From Enoplosus armatus (taxonomy: Eukaryota; Chordata; Actinopteri; Centrarchiformes; Enoplosidae): DNA of 64,000 nt. Positions 22,601 through 41,200 of the stretch are shown here, piece after piece; position 1 is the first letter of the stretch, and every line of letters begins with the position of its first letter. The stretch spans positions 17,585,692 through 17,649,691 of the forward strand of contig NC_092196.1 in NCBI RefSeq assembly GCF_043641665.1, given 5' to 3'. A program made the translations under genes and the position numbers. Below the pieces are notes generated by a model. It had not been told where the DNA came from. It saw only the letters and a program-made list of their open reading frames with translations, and made no database searches.

Positions 22601-25600
22601 AGGAGTTCTGCAGGGAGCTGCTGCGACGGCCCGAGCTGGATGCCGTGTTCAGACACTATTCGAGTAATGGTTGTGTGCTCGCCACGGCTGAGCTGCGCGA
22701 CTTCCTGGGAGACCAAGGAGAAGATGCCTCACTGAATCACGCTCAGAGCCTCATACTTACCTATGAGCTCAATGACTGGGGTAGGTCCTAAAAGCAGCCA
22801 TTAAAGGCTTTAAAGGAAGAACACATAACATTTTCATATAAACAGTAAATGCCCCTTTTGTCAAATGGAGAAGAATCATGAAGTCAGTGAACTGAGTCAG
22901 TAATGCGCTAATGTAAAGATTGCTGTGAGAGGAGGAGGCTGTGATTCAGTGTGAGCCGTCTCTTGTCCTGGCCTGCCTTCCATGTAATTCAGTCCTATTA
23001 TATGTCCTTTAAAGCCTTTCATTAAACTCTCACCAGTGCTGCTGATAAACCCACTAAAAGATAGCCGACTCGTTGGAAACACGTTGTCATTTATTTCAGC
23101 TCAGAAGAACCAGTTCATGACCCAGAATGGTTTCACCATGTACATGCTGTCCCGGGAGAACGATGTGGTTAACCCTGACCATGCCAGAGTCTACCAGGAC
23201 ATGAGCCGCCCTTTGGCCCACTACTTCATCTCCTCGTCACACAACACCTACCTTACCAAGGACCAAGTTACCAGCGCCAGCAGCACTGAGCCGTACATCA
23301 GGTATTCAAGCATCTCGTCAAACATCATCAGACTCCACATATTTTAACATCATCAAACCTCTTTAGATGTTCTTAGTGCGTACGATCGTCCTGCGGTGTA
23401 AGATTAAGTATGTGTCTTTCACTGACAGGGCTCTGAATCAGGGTTGTCGCTGTGTGGAGCTGGACTGCTGGGATGGAGATAAAGGTGAACCTGTCATCTA
23501 TCACGGCCACACTCTCACCTCCAAAGTGCCTTTCAAGGAGGTCATTGAAACCATCGCTCAGTACGCCTTCAAGGTAAGAGGAGCTTGATCTGATGGTGTA
23601 AATGCTCAGCTACGACAGTATTGCTTGCTGCTCGTCGTCACTGCTGATGAAATACGCGAGCAGTCAGTCAGTAAACAAATCCAGATTCCTGACTTTCACA
23701 GCCTGCTGCACTTCTTGTGGTTGCATACTTGGCTCAGAGACAACCCTGCAAGCCATACTAGAGAATTACAGTGTTAGGTCCTGCTTTGCTATTATGTGAT
23801 CTAATTGCATTTTAATGGATTGGCATACGAGTTTTCCTGCGTTTCTCCCTGCAGGCGTCCCCATATCCTCTAATCCTGTCCTTGGAGAATCACTGTTCTG
23901 TGGAGCAGCAGGCTGTCATGGCCAAACACCTCCGCACCATCCTGGGAAGCAAACTGCTCACTAAGCCCCTCACTGCCCAGCCGCTGAAGGATCTGCCTTC
24001 TCCAGAGGTGCAATACACACAGCTAGATCCTGTTTCAAAGCCCTCTGGCTGTCTGGTTTTCTAATGAAGTAATTTGTTCCAATGACCTTCGTTGCAGGAG
24101 CTGAAGGGGCGTATTCTGGTAAAAGGGAAGAAGCAGATTCCTCACTTGGGCCAGCTGGGCAAGAATGGCAGCTGTGCCAGCTTTTCTTCAAGCTCTGAGG
24201 ATGAACTAGCAAGCAGCAATAAGAACACACCCAAGAAGGATCCTGCAAAGGTCAGCTCAGAAAGACTGAGAGGCTGTTAAAGTGAACTTTTTAGATAATC
24301 AGCCAATTTTCTTTTATGTTTGCCTTTCTGTCCTTCCCAGGTCTGTTCTAAACTGAGCCCAGAGCTGTCAGACCTGGTGGTGTACTGCAGAAGTGTCCCC
24401 TTCCGTGGGTTGGAAAATGCATCTGAAAAACCTCCAAATGAAATGTCCTCCTTCTCTGAAAGTGATGCCCTCAGGCTCATCAAAGACTCGGGTACAACAG
24501 TGGAAATAATTGCATCTTGACATTATAGAGAAAAAGTCAAAAATACTGTATGACATTGCTCGACTGCAGCTGATTCTACAGAAAATATAATCAGCCTCCA
24601 GTGTATCATGGCATGTGGTTTTCTATCTTTTCATTTGCAGGAAAGCTTTTTGTGAGACACAACAGCAGGCAGCTGAGCCGGATCTACCCCTCCGGCCAGC
24701 GCCTCCAATCATCCAACTATGATCCTCAGGAAATGTGGAACGGTGGCTGCCAGATGGGTTAGTATCCAGACTAGAAGCGAGGATGCTGTTCTGATGGCAG
24801 CAAATTAAGGCAATTCATTTGAAAAACATTATGTGGTCAGTAAGTGCCAAAGACTCTCATTTTTGCAAATTGCTGCTGCATCACAACACATGGATGTCGC
24901 TTTTACTGATTCATCAACTGTAATTCAGCATTCACTGATGCTGAAATGTGTGTGCGATCAGGCTTGCCGTGTTACTGACTCCACTCTCTGTGCTGTGCAG
25001 TGGCTCTGAACTTCCAGACACCCGGGGAGCAGATGGACCTGAACCAGGGTCGCTTCCTCCCCAACGGTCGCTGTGGATACGTCCTCAAACCGAGCTTCCT
25101 GTGCAGCCCCTCGTCCAACTTTAACCCAGAGAACACGGGTGGAGGCCCCGGTCACGTCCCCACCCAGCTGACTCTACGAGTGAGTGGTGACCTATTGAGG
25201 AACAGTGTTGCGGCAAATTACGATTGGTTGGCTCAAATCCATCTTAAATGGTTTGATTTGAGAGCATGTTATTGTCTTACACAGTCGTATATGTTTGCAC
25301 TTTATTTAGATTACTATTGTTGTTACTGTCTACTCATTGTCTACATATTATATCCCTCCTCTGTTGCTCTTCCTGAGATGTTTTCCTTTTTTCACATTAA
25401 AGGTTTTATTTTGGAAGTTTTCCTTGTCTGAAATGAGGCGTCATATGCTGTGCAGAGTATGAGGCCCTTCATATTTGTGATTCTGGGCTATACAAATAAA
25501 ATTGATTTGACTTGGCTTGAATATAATTTTATAGATTTCCCGTCAGAATTTGATGTGAAAAGTGACATTTTGCTTTTCAGATTATATCTGCACAGCAGCT

Positions 25601-26347
25601 GCCAAAAATCAACACGGAGAAGGCCAGCTCCATTGTGGACCCACAAGTGTGGGTGGAAATTCATGGGGTGGCTATTGATAATGCAAGACAAAAAACCCAC
25701 CGCATTGACAATAATGGTAATTCTGAAAGTCAATAATTCACTATAATGCATTAACAATAAATATTTTAAGCAGAGAGCTGTCACTGTATTTTTATGCAAA
25801 TGATTAATGTAATGCAGTTTTAATTATTGTCTTACCTTGTAATGATGTAAACACAAGAGATCTTTGACATGTTTTTGTTGGAGCCTTTCCAGTGCACCGC
25901 CATGATTAGTTTGTTTGACAGGTACAAGACTGGATGATGTATTTACAGCTCTTGTGCGCCCTCTACAGGTTTTAACCCACAATGGAACTGCACTCTGAGC
26001 TTCCAGCTGCAGGTCCCTGAACTGGCCCTGGTGCGGTTTGTAGTGGAAGACCACGATCACACTGCCAAAAATGACTTTGTGGGGCAGTTCGCTGTACCTT
26101 TCACAAGCCTACGAACAGGTGCTCATAAAGATCCCCTGCACATATTATAAAGCATCAACGTGGCACGTTGTGTGTAATGTGCGTAATATACTCTTTCTTC
26201 TCAGGTTATCGACATGTTCACTTATTGAAGGCGGATGGTTCCAGTCTGTCCCCCGCCACTCTCTTCATCCATGTCAAAGTGACCCGCAAAGGAGCTCCCA
26301 TCAAAACTGTGTCCGAGCGTATGGCCATCGCCAAAGGGAAGGCATGA
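9087..26347 (+). CDS. plcd3: 1-phosphatidylinositol 4,5-bisphosphate phosphodiesterase delta-3
   Basis: Coding exons: 9087-9177, 16468-16635, 20567-20795, 21871-22000, 22555-22780, 23100-23301, 23429-23573, 23855-24007, 24098-24250, 24341-24491, 24641-24757, 25001-25179, 25581-25716, 25969-26118, 26205-26347. They total 790 residues (human PLCD3 is 789). Domain order: N-terminal PH domain (about 45-155); EF hands with loops at 173-184 ([12 protein letters not shown]) and 209-220; X and Y halves of the TIM barrel; C2 domain from about 650. Catalytic residues expected from PLC-delta1 are all present with identical spacing: H329, E359, D361, H374, E408. The X-Y linker is acidic/Ser-rich but short. 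The enzyme hydrolyses PIP2 to IP3 and diacylglycerol at membranes in a Ca2+-dependent way. Intron 3 is U12-type AT-AC; all other introns are GT-AG. plcd3 is preferred over plcd1/plcd4 by the [21 protein letters not shown] and VRFVVEDHD segments and by the nmt1 neighbour. Confidence 0.94.
9619..9675 (+). repeat. (GT)n microsatellite, imperfect
   Basis: About 57 bp of GT units, with GGT interruptions in the 3' half. Confidence 0.95.
9787..9807 (+). repeat. poly(C) tract, 21 nt
   Basis: Uninterrupted C run inside plcd3 intron 1. Confidence 0.95.
10264..10314 (+). repeat. (GT)n microsatellite
   Basis: Near-perfect GT repeat of about 50 bp in plcd3 intron 1. Confidence 0.95.
12600..13300 (+). 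repeat. dispersed teleost repeat, family A, copy 1
   Basis: The copy runs through the markers GGATTG-CATGAAA, TTTTCCTCTAGCGCCA, TCTGTCCAATACTTTAG, CCCATCAGCCTCAG and a GCTAAC/GTTAGCATGCTGATG-rich end. The same ordered markers recur at 15680-16060 and, inverted, at 46285-46640; a 5' piece is at 19860-19950. No coding capacity is visible, so it is probably a non-autonomous mobile element. Its class cannot be assigned by eye. Confidence 0.75.
15680..16060 (+). repeat. dispersed teleost repeat, family A, copy 2
   Basis: Shares with copy 1, in order, the TCAACAACTATAAATTGTCATGAAATTTG region, TAATCTGTCCAATACTTTGG, CCCATCAGCCTCAGC and the AACATCAGCATGTTAGC end. It is internally shorter than copy 1. 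Confidence 0.75.
16434..16461 (+). repeat. plcd3: (GT)n microsatellite abutting plcd3 exon 2 acceptor
   Basis: About 14 GT units end only 6 nt before the acceptor AG at 16466-16467. They take the place of the usual polypyrimidine tract. Confidence 0.95.
16666..16695 (+). repeat. plcd3: (GT)n microsatellite just downstream of plcd3 exon 2
   Basis: About 15 GT units starting 30 nt after the exon 2 donor site. Confidence 0.95.
18490..18645 (+). repeat. 3' tail of a non-LTR retroelement (SINE/LINE-like)
   Basis: Ends in CATAAAGTTGATTCTGATTCTG, preceded by TTGTATGTGTAAACGTACTTGG. This wording is common at the 3' end of fish SINE/LINE copies. Family assignment is by remembered pattern only. Confidence 0.45.
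19860..19950 (+). repeat. dispersed repeat family A, 5' fragment
   Basis: Contains AAATATCTCAACAATTATTG, then GGATGGATTGCCACGAAATT, and then AGAGGATGATTCCTAAA. These match the opening part of the longer copies at 12.6 and 15.7 kb. Confidence 0.6.
20000..20195 (+). repeat. dispersed teleost repeat, family B
   Basis: The order of markers (GATGTCCTTAAAT, CCAACAGTCCAAAACC, TCACTGTCATATATGA, AATCCTCACATTTGAGAAGC, TTGAAAAATTAGTGAAAGGA, ATCGATT) matches a repeat common in percomorph introns. Partial relatives lie at 14670-14790 and 40138-40345. Confidence 0.55.
20796..21870 (+). other. plcd3: plcd3 intron 3: U12-type AT-AC intron
   Basis: The donor reads ATATCCTG directly after exon base 20795. 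The acceptor ends TTCACAC at 21870. A perfect U12 branch site TTCCTTAAC sits at 21853-21861, about 10 nt before the acceptor. Splicing here gives the codon CA|T for His163 and restores the conserved LDHW sequence. No GT-AG pair in this interval gives a sensible product. The intron also carries a fragment of the common fish repeat containing CATTACATTCATTTGGAAGA and CCAAAGGGACTTACAAT (about 21240-21360). Confidence 0.9.
21240..21360 (+). repeat. dispersed teleost repeat (ACATTCATTTG..GACTTACAAT type)
   Basis: Carries the ACATTACATTCATTT and CCAAAGGGACTTACAAT markers of a very common fish element. Only about 120 bp is present. Confidence 0.55.
25330..25525 (+). repeat. 3' end of a non-LTR-like element in plcd3 intron 12
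   Basis: Carries CATTAAAGGTTTTATTTTGG, CGTCATATGCTGTGCAGA and the terminal GGGCTATACAAATAAAATTG followed by a GATTTGACTTGG repeat. This is the usual 3' wording of a widespread percomorph retroelement. Confidence 0.55.
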
Positions 26348-26418
26348 TGTGCATCTGAACGAGATGGAAAGCTGCATTTTCTGATGACAAAGGGCTTTGG
26401 AAAGGGAGCTCTGAATGT

Positions 26419-26454
<36 letters not shown>

Positions 26455-27450
26455 CTGCCGCTGCCAGCCAGTCTCCCAGTCCAGACCTCAAGTGGTCCAA
26501 TTTACACTGAGCCACTTCCAAATGCAGGAAGAAATATGTCGCTTAACAGAGAAGAAGAAGGCCGCTGGCTCTTAGCAAATGAATTGCCTCGGGCTGGATA
26601 ATGAATCCATGATACACTGTGGGAGTGTCAGTGCTCTGGAAACAGGGCCCTGAGGATTGTGGGTCATGAAACACACTGATATGTGACTCGTTACAAAATT
26701 TATTTTAATGTTGTTAACTCTCATGTGTTGGCTATGCCTTAATCTGTTAGACAGACTGTGTGTTATTTCATCCATTTGTATTTTTTATTTGAGAAATATT
26801 TTAACATTTTTACACTCTTAACTTAAAGAGGGAGGATAGTTTTAACCAGAAACAGCACTTACTTAACTGAGGCTGTCTCATTAGTGCTACAAGTATGAAT
26901 CCAAGCATGACTGGCTGTGATCAATATTATTTAGCAAATTATTGTTTCAGCACAAATTGTGATGTAACACAGATGTAATAGCGTTTTTATGATTGTCGCA
27001 GGTTGTATTGTCCATGAAGGTCGAACAAATGATCAAAGAGTTTCATCAGCTGGTCTTACACTATGCATGGCACTTTTAATTTCTCTCAGGAGAAAGATTT
27101 TATTTTCTGAGACAAATGACAATATATTTCTACAACTTGAAACATAAACAGTATTAACTTTCTTGATAGATGTTTACTTATGCTCTTAAAAATGTAAATT
27201 GTTGTATTTGCCTCAGCATAATTTAAAATAAGGTGGTGAGTCTAATTTTATTTGACTTTTGAAGATATTTGCTTGTATATTTACTCCTTGAAAACCCTGC
27301 ATAGTTATGTTTTAACAAATCTTGTCCTTACATTCAGATGATAGATGATTGATCTAATTGTGGTTAAACACTAATACAAGACGACCACCAATCACTTAAG
27401 GCTACAGTGAATCATTTAATACTCTAATTAGGAGGTTCCTTGATAATAAA
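26348..27450 (+). terminator. plcd3: plcd3 3' UTR and candidate poly(A) signal
   Basis: A/T-rich and ORF-poor after the TGA. It includes a (GA)n run at about 26422-26451. The AATAAA at 27445-27450 is the first strong poly(A) signal, about 1.1 kb downstream; further AATAAA motifs occur near 27823 and 28034. Confidence 0.45.
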
Positions 27451-27687
27451 ATAAAATAAAATCTAATGAAAGGTGCCACACTTTGATTACTATAATTACA
27501 GTTTATAGCATGTAACAAATGTTGAGTGAAGTATGACTCTGCAGTTTGGAAGCTTATAGCCTATGTTGTGTGAACGGCAGCTGGTATTATGTGTGCAAGA
27601 GAAAATACTGTTTTCATAAAGGCACTAATAACACCCCACTGTGTGACTCCTTTTGTTGTTTATGCATTAGCTATCAAGAGAGACAGA

Positions 27688-27689
<2 letters not shown>

Positions 27690-27730
<41 letters not shown>
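27690..27730 (+). repeat. (GT)n microsatellite
   Basis: About 20 GT units in the plcd3-nmt1 spacer. Confidence 0.95.
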
Positions 27731-27734
<4 letters not shown>

Positions 27735-28642
27735 GGGGGTGGGGGTTGCACAGAAATATGTCCACATCACATTTGGTTTCCATTTAATTCTTGAAGTTGT
27801 GAATAATGGCTTTATTAATGGTCAATAAATAATTTATGTTTATTTATTTATGTTTTAAATATCAGTAACAAGCCATTGATTAGAATACATTTGGGTTGCC
27901 AGGTTTTACAAAATCTGTTGGCTGTGTTTATCATGTCTTTTTGGTAATAATGCAGTTAAATTGAACATTTTCATTGATGGGCTTGTCACTTTATAATCCT
28001 TATAATCTATCAATTCTGCAGGTACAAATAAGTTAATAAATATATTTTGGTCCAGATTGTCAGCAGTCTGATTCCAGAAGACACGTGATTAAATTGTGCA
28101 ACCAGTCAAAGGGATTTTTCACAACCTGGAAACCCAAAAGTTGCATAAGAGTATTGTCTGTGTATCCAAATCCTGATGAGCCTGATGAGCCCTCTGTGCC
28201 ATTGACCTCCATCATTATCCAAAACACTACTAAAAACACATCAATAAACCACACTGTTGCAACTGGTGACATGCTCCTTTAGCACAACGAGCACAGACAT
28301 TGTAGTTTGTTTTGAGTCAATCCAGAAAACATTGAGCACACCATTATCCACAGCTGCGAACAGTCCCCAAAAAGAACAATTTACTGCTGTTTGAGAAACA
28401 TTTGCTAAAAATCACAGTGCCCAGCTGTTTCAGGAAATGACTGAGCCTTTTTTAAAAAAAATTAAACTTTTCATTATGGTAGTGAGAAATTTAAGATTGA
28501 GGCTTCTAAACCAAACCAACACCCCTCAATTATGAGCTTGTGTTTATTAAAGCGTCTTGGAAACACCCACTGGAAGACAACAGTGAGGACATTTCCATCA
28601 CTGCTCTGAGCCAATAGCATCGAGAGAGGTTTAAAGCCGTCG

Positions 28643-28675
28643 ATGGCACGCGGTGGCTCCTCACTTCCTGGTTGA
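28643..28675 (+). promoter_or_regulatory. nmt1: 11-codon uORF immediately upstream of nmt1
   Basis: ATG at 28643 opens a 10-residue reading frame that stops at TGA 28673-28675, only 2 nt before the nmt1 start codon. It is relevant only if the transcript starts upstream of 28643, which is not known. Confidence 0.4.
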
Positions 28676-28677
28676 AG

Positions 28678-34913
<6,236 letters not shown>

Positions 34914-35388
34914 CACCCCTTTACGCCATACACAAGTGTCACCAACAGGCCAGGAGACCGCACCATCGCACTGACCACCTGACAGATGGACTGATGACTT
35001 CCTGCTTCAGGAACGGAAAAACCCACCGCCCATTTTTACTTTTTGACCTTTTGAACTTTGACCTGCACTACCGCTGCCAGGCGGGGAGGCAGGGAGAGTC
35101 TTCCTGCTCTTCCTCCTCCCTCGATCACATGGACCTTAAGCCATTGTAGTTACCATCCCAAACAACTGTATTACATCTGAGAGCTGTCTTGATTGTACCA
35201 AACACACTTACACACAAGAACAGTTTGCACAGATACCAAACACTCACTGTTGGCATACCTACAAAACATACAATACATGTAAATAATATCAAACATTGCT
35301 GCGGATTATGCCCTAACTCATACAGACTAGAACCTACTGTTTTATTTTATTCCTAAACGTTGGAAGTGCTTTTTGCAATTAAAATAAA
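34914..35388 (+). terminator. nmt1: nmt1 3' UTR and poly(A) signal
   Basis: ORF-poor sequence after the TGA at 34911-34913. AATAAA at 35383-35388 is the best poly(A) signal and gives a 3' UTR of about 0.5 kb. Confidence 0.6.
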
Positions 35389-37422
35389 TCTGTCATCCTT
35401 CAGTTTTAGAGATAAAAAAAATAAAACAAATAAAAATGATCAAAAAATATTTTAAAGAGGAAAAGGCTCAAAAAGGTGAGGTAATAAATACCAAAAGTGG
35501 ACACCAGATAAGGGCTTCTGTTAAGATTTCTCTTGTCATGCTTGACCTGTGTCTTTTTTTTTTTATTCTTCTCATCAAACCCTCTGTTCTATCAGTCGTT
35601 ACGGAGTCGTTCTTCACTGCTTGAAGAAGATGTTTATGCTCGATTTGGCATTCGTCTTCTGGGTTCTTCTCATCATTAACTTTCATGCGCCTCGTCCCCA
35701 GCTTACTGCACCCACAGAAGAAGCCCTGAAACACAGACTGATAACAATGGACCATCTCAGATGCATGGATGAGGTTGTGACTGCCACACAGAGGTTGAAG
35801 GCATTCTGATGGGCTTTACGCAACACATTTATCAGCAGGGATCAGATTTGTGATGACACCTCTTAATTTAAATGTGCCCCAGTTTCAATGTCCACCCTTA
35901 TGGGCTCTCAGACTCGAGAAGTCTGCAAGCGCTTAGGTTGAAGTGGGAAATCAAATGTGCTTGAAGGCACTTTTGAAGACTTTTAGAGCTCATTATGCTG
36001 ACTTTGCTTCAGGGAATCACACACGAAGTCTTAAAAATAGTCAAACATTAATATAATAAAAGACAGAAAATACACCCATCAAGAAAATCTGAAAGATCTG
36101 GCAACAAGTTTACATGCACATGTCGCCCACTGTGTTTAGTTATTCGCTGTATAAAGGCATGATCATGGTTTGTTTTTGTCTCATTCGATGAAATAACATC
36201 ACTAATATTATGCTTATAGAAGCTTTATTTATAAAGTGACAACAAACTATTATTAACCTACATAGTCTGAAATATGAGCTTTGCAGGTAGCATTTCACCT
36301 CCATGCAGCATTTGGAGCGCTACATGGTCATGCAGGTGACATCAGTTAAGGCCTGTGAGGGTGGATGTTGGAAATGGGCCCATGAACAGCAGTCTGGACT
36401 TCAAGGACTTTGTGCAGGGTGGGTGGTGATGATGATGATGATGATGACTGGGGAAACGCCCCACTTAAAGTCTTTCTTATGTAAAATGTTGGTTCTATTT
36501 GCAAACTGATGTGATGTAAAAGAGTGGGTCTCATATGATGCAGGAAATGACTGTGAAGATGCAGGTGAAGTTTTTTTTTTTTTTCTTTTTGGAGCAAAAA
36601 AATAAACTCTAGAAGTTGCTGTGAGGTTTTTGCATGTTTTGTTGTTGTTTTTTTTGTCAAAGGGGGATATTATGTTTGTAGAAAGTCCCGAATATGTAAT
36701 TAAACAGGAGATTTAAACCAGATCTCAGTCTTCCTCAGTGGCTGGTGTTTCTGCCGAGGAAAGATGAGGGTAAAGTTACTAACTGTTCCATAATTTTTAA
36801 TTTTTGACCATTAATCTAGTCAAGATTGAGGGTTTAACGTGCAACTTTTTTGTTGATAATGTTACTACTTATTATCATCGACAGGGTGTTTGGAAAGGTT
36901 GCCTGTTATTAAATATAATCAGGCATTTTTAAATACAGAAAATGGAACAGCATGAAATAAAAACTCATGTATATTAAACTGAGTTAAATAAACAAATAAA
37001 ACGGACAAAGATTTGTAAAAGAAAATATAAACTTAATAATGCTGTTTTTAGAATTGACAAGATAATAATAGCAGTAATAATAATTAGTAGACTTTATATA
37101 TTTTTATATATATATTAATGATAATAGTGTTTGTTCTTTTTTATTCTTCACGAGGAACACCGAGGTCAAGAAGACCTTTTCTGTTTGCTATTATGAAACA
37201 CAGCAGGGGCGTGTTTTCCGTCTCTTTCCTCATGTTTTAAAACGAGGCGTCGCTCTCACGCTGAACTTGACGTTGATTGGTCGAAACTGCCTGACGCGTC
37301 GTAAAAAAATAGGGCTCTAATTGGCCGGCAGCACCACCTGTCGGTTATGCAGGCGATACTTTAGCGAGTCCAACGCGGAAGTGATCGGAGCGGTTTCGAC
37401 ATCGGTCGAATTTACAGCCACA
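35389..37422. other. nmt1-retsat spacer and retsat promoter
   Basis: Mostly A/T-rich with a (GAT)n run near 36427-36447. The last 220 bp is G/C-richer and carries minus-strand CCAAT boxes near 37274 and 37319; it is the probable retsat promoter. A 60-codon ORF with a hydrophobic N-terminus (35630-35809) is discussed among the findings. No other gene was recognised. Confidence 0.45.
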
Positions 37423-38229
37423 ATGTGGATCAGTGTGGGGATCATCTGTGTCGCTTTGGTCATATTTATATTCAAATATGTCTTCGGCAGCTCCGGACCC
37501 AATCCCTTCGAGACGGACACTCGTGAACCGCTGAAACAGATGGTTCACAACAGGAAGGAGAAAAATAAAGTTCTGAAGCAAGGTAAGTTACACTACCAAG
37601 GTCGTTATATAATTAGTTTCCAGCTGTAAAAGAAACACATAGATATTTTACTTAAGTAAAAGTTGCAATACCACAGTGTAGGAATACTTTATTACAAGTA
37701 ATATATACATATACTACCTCACTATTACTTACATGTGCAATACATACATATATAGACAAACATATACATTGTATATTTTCATTTTCTATTTCTTATTTTG
37801 ATATTTTGTACATACTTTTATTTCTTCAATTTATGCTGCTTTCTACGCTTGAATGGGAGCACTGGTACTGTACAACCCCGACCCCCCCCCCCCCCCCCCC
37901 AAGTTGGAACCAAGTTCAGCAAACCTTGTTCCCCTCCTGGAATCCTCAGATTCATTGTTGTCGTGCCATCTGTGCAACATCCACGCTGTTGTCTGAAGGT
38001 CTTGCTTGCCCTTTCTTCAGGTTTTGTGGCCGGTAAAGTTCCTGACAACCTGGATGCCATCATCATCGGCAGTGGGATCGGTGGGCTTGGGCTTGCGGTG
38101 CTTCTGGCCAAAGTTGGAAAGAAAGTCCTGGTTCTGGAGCAGCATGATCGGGCTGGAGGATGCTGCCACACGTTCACAGAGAAGGGCTTTGAGTTTGATG
38201 TTGGTGAGAAGGAAGGCTCTTGTTTCTTG

Positions 38230-38270
<41 letters not shown>

Positions 38271-41200
38271 ACCTAAAATCAACAAAATGTCGTGAAGCTT
38301 TCATTTAATTTAAGATTTTTTTTACTAAACACCAGAATTTAGGCACGTAAAGTTGTACAAATATGTCTCAGTTCAGGTGAGGGGGCCATTTTCTGTACTG
38401 AAGTCTTGTCTGCATGATTTCTCCTTCCTCCCTCAGGGATCCACTACATCGGTGACCTGCTGGAGCACAAGCCGTTTCGCTGCATGTTGGACCAAATTAC
38501 TAACGGACAGCTGCAGTGGGAGCCTCTGGCGAATCCGTTTGATCACGTAGTGCTGGGACCTCCAGAGAACCGCCGCCGGTATCCCATCTACAGCGGCAGG
38601 ACCCGCTTCCCCGAGGAGCTGAAGAAGTGCTTCCCCGGAGAGGAGAAGGCCATCGATGAGTACTTGAAGCTGGTCAAGGTGGGATCTTTAAAATGATCTG
38701 TTAAGTATTAGGACACAATATTCTGCAGCTCCAATACAAAAACTTTAGAGAAACATTTAGAGTTGAAAAAATATTTTCAGTGACAATCTAGCCATTTATT
38801 TTCTTTCTCTACTCACTTAAATGTGCAAAATTGCAACTGTGTGTTTGTAAATTGTACTTTAGCACAGAGAGGCCTCATTATCAAGATTTTTGTTGGTGTT
38901 GTCACTGATGTTCTTCACAAGCTCAAGGGTTGCTAAATCAAAGGTCAGAGTAATTGGCAAAGCCTCTCATTAGCTGGGATATTACATCACTTTACCCAGA
39001 CTGAGTTGCAACAGCGTTTTCCTTTGACACCCGATAAAGGAATGTCACTTCCTTTATCTTTGTGGCGTCGATTTAGTGCATCTATTCATTTCTTTCAACT
39101 TATTATTTCTCTCTTTTAAATTGCTCATAGCACTTTGCAAAAAATGAATTTACAGAAGGCAAAAATGTTTCATGGACCGCAGACATTATTCCTAATTCTT
39201 CTATACTTCCTTTTATCTGCTTGTCCATTTTCCTGTGGACAGCACATCCTCACTCAGCCATTGTCCAGTTATACATTTAGTTAGAGCACGTTTAAACTTC
39301 CATGAAAGTACATCTGAAACCATATTTATATAGTTTGTAGGATCAATTTAAAGCCGTCGTTTGTGTGTCTTGTGTGCGTTTCGTCTTCAGAAAGTCGGGC
39401 GGGGCATTTGGCTCCTCGCTCTGCTGAAGCTCTGCCCCGCCCCCTTGGCCAAGTTCCTGGTCTACACCGGTCTGGCCAAGCGCATGTCTTTCTTCTTCCA
39501 AATGGCCCCCCGCAGCCTGACAGAAGTGGTCAATGAGCTGACGGAGAACAAGGACCTCAGGGCTGTCTTCACCTACATCTTTGGCACCTATGGTAGGCCG
39601 AGCCGCAGCTCTGCTGGTTGTAATCAGTTTATTTCTTCAGTATTCTGAAGTTACTGTGCTCATAGTTTTTGTTCCCTTGTGTGATCTGCAGGTAACATGC
39701 CAAAAGATGCCAGTTTCTCTATGCACAGCTTGCTGGTCACTCACTACCTGAACGGTGCCTGGTACCCGAAAGGCGGAGCCACTGAAATCGCCTACCACAT
39801 GATCCCCATCATTGAGAAGGCAGGTGGTGCTGTTCTAGTTCGAGCGCCAGTCAACCGCATCTTGTTCAATGAAGCCAGGGAAGCTTATGGTGGGTGTGAC
39901 CTCCTCAGCTTTACTGTACACAAGCACATCATGCAGCTCCCACAGAGGAGAGACTCACTGTGTGTGTTTGTTTGTTTGTTTGTTTGTTTGTTTTGATGTT
40001 TTCAGGTGTGAGCGTCATGAAAGGCCAGGAGGAAGTACACATCCGTGCCCCTATGATCATCTCTAATGCAGGCATCTTCAACACCTACCAGAAGCTGCTG
40101 CCCAAAGAGCTCCAGGCCATGCCAGGTGAGGAATAAGTGCTGCAACTAATGATTATTTTGTTTAATATTCATTTATTTTTAATGAATCAATTAACCCTTT
40201 AGTCTACAAAATGCCTGGTGACAACTCAAGTAGCTTTATTTGTTCGATCAACCTAAAGATTTTTCATTTCCAATGAAATAAAACAGAGAAAAGCATTGAT
40301 AGATGAGTTAAACAATTCATTAATCCTGTGTCGATTGATCACGTCATGCTTGTCTGTTAAGTTGACCTGTACGATGTGACGCTCCTGTTCTGTGCAGCGA
40401 TCCAGAAGCAGCTGAGCATGATGAAGAACGGTGAAGGTGGCCTGAGTGTATTTCTGGGGCTGAATGGAAGCAGTGAGGAGCTGGGCCTAAAGGCAGACAA
40501 CTACTGGATCTTTACCGAGAACAATTTTGATGAACTGTATGTTGTCTTGCATCTTTTATCTGTTTCTTATAACTGAGTTACAGCCAAAACATAGAGCTGG
40601 CTCCTAAAAAAAACCTTGTGTTTAGTTTGTAAGGTGCCTGTTTTAGACGTTTTTATCATGTGGTGGAGTATAAATGAAACATGCATTGTGAGAGTCAGTA
40701 CATGCTGTTAGGGATGTAGTCCTGGTGTAAGTGTATTATGCTCAACTATCTGTGTGAATTCACCAGAATGACCTGCCTTTCTTTTACAGGGTGGAGAACT
40801 ACATGAATGGAAAGAGGGAAGAATCTGCTAAAAGCGTGCCTCTCCTGTTCGTCGCCTCTCCGTCAGCTAAAGATCCAACCTGGGAGGAAAGATCACCAGG
40901 TCCAGAGACTGTTTTTACCGTGGAGCGGCGTGAATGCATGAGTCGTAACAATAGTCAGTGTGTGCTTTTTGTTTCTTTTCCTCAAATATTCTCTTATCTT
41001 TTAGGGAAGTCCACCTTGAGTCTGGTCAGTTTTGCCAACTACGAGTGGTTTGAGGAGTGGAAGGACGGCAAAGTGACAAACAGAGCGTCTGACTACAAAG
41101 AGCTGAAACAGACACTCATTGACTCTATTCTGGAGGTGGTTATGGGCGTCTTCCCTAAGATAACCAGAGACAAGGTAACGTTTCTGAATCTGTCTGCTGT

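Larger units (their letters stand above)
27451..28677. other. plcd3-nmt1 spacer and nmt1 promoter region
   Basis: Contains (GT)n at 27690-27730 and otherwise plain A/T-rich DNA. Close to nmt1 there is a CCAAT box (about 28611-28616), an ETS-like ACTTCCTGG (about 28663-28671) and AAGATGGCGG over the start codon, which matches the YY1 core-promoter motif. No TATA box was seen. Confidence 0.45.

Noticed and set aside
37818..38285. 155-codon minus-strand ORF with Ile-Tyr repeats
   Set aside because: It is antisense to retsat exon 2 plus the (TA)n microsatellite.
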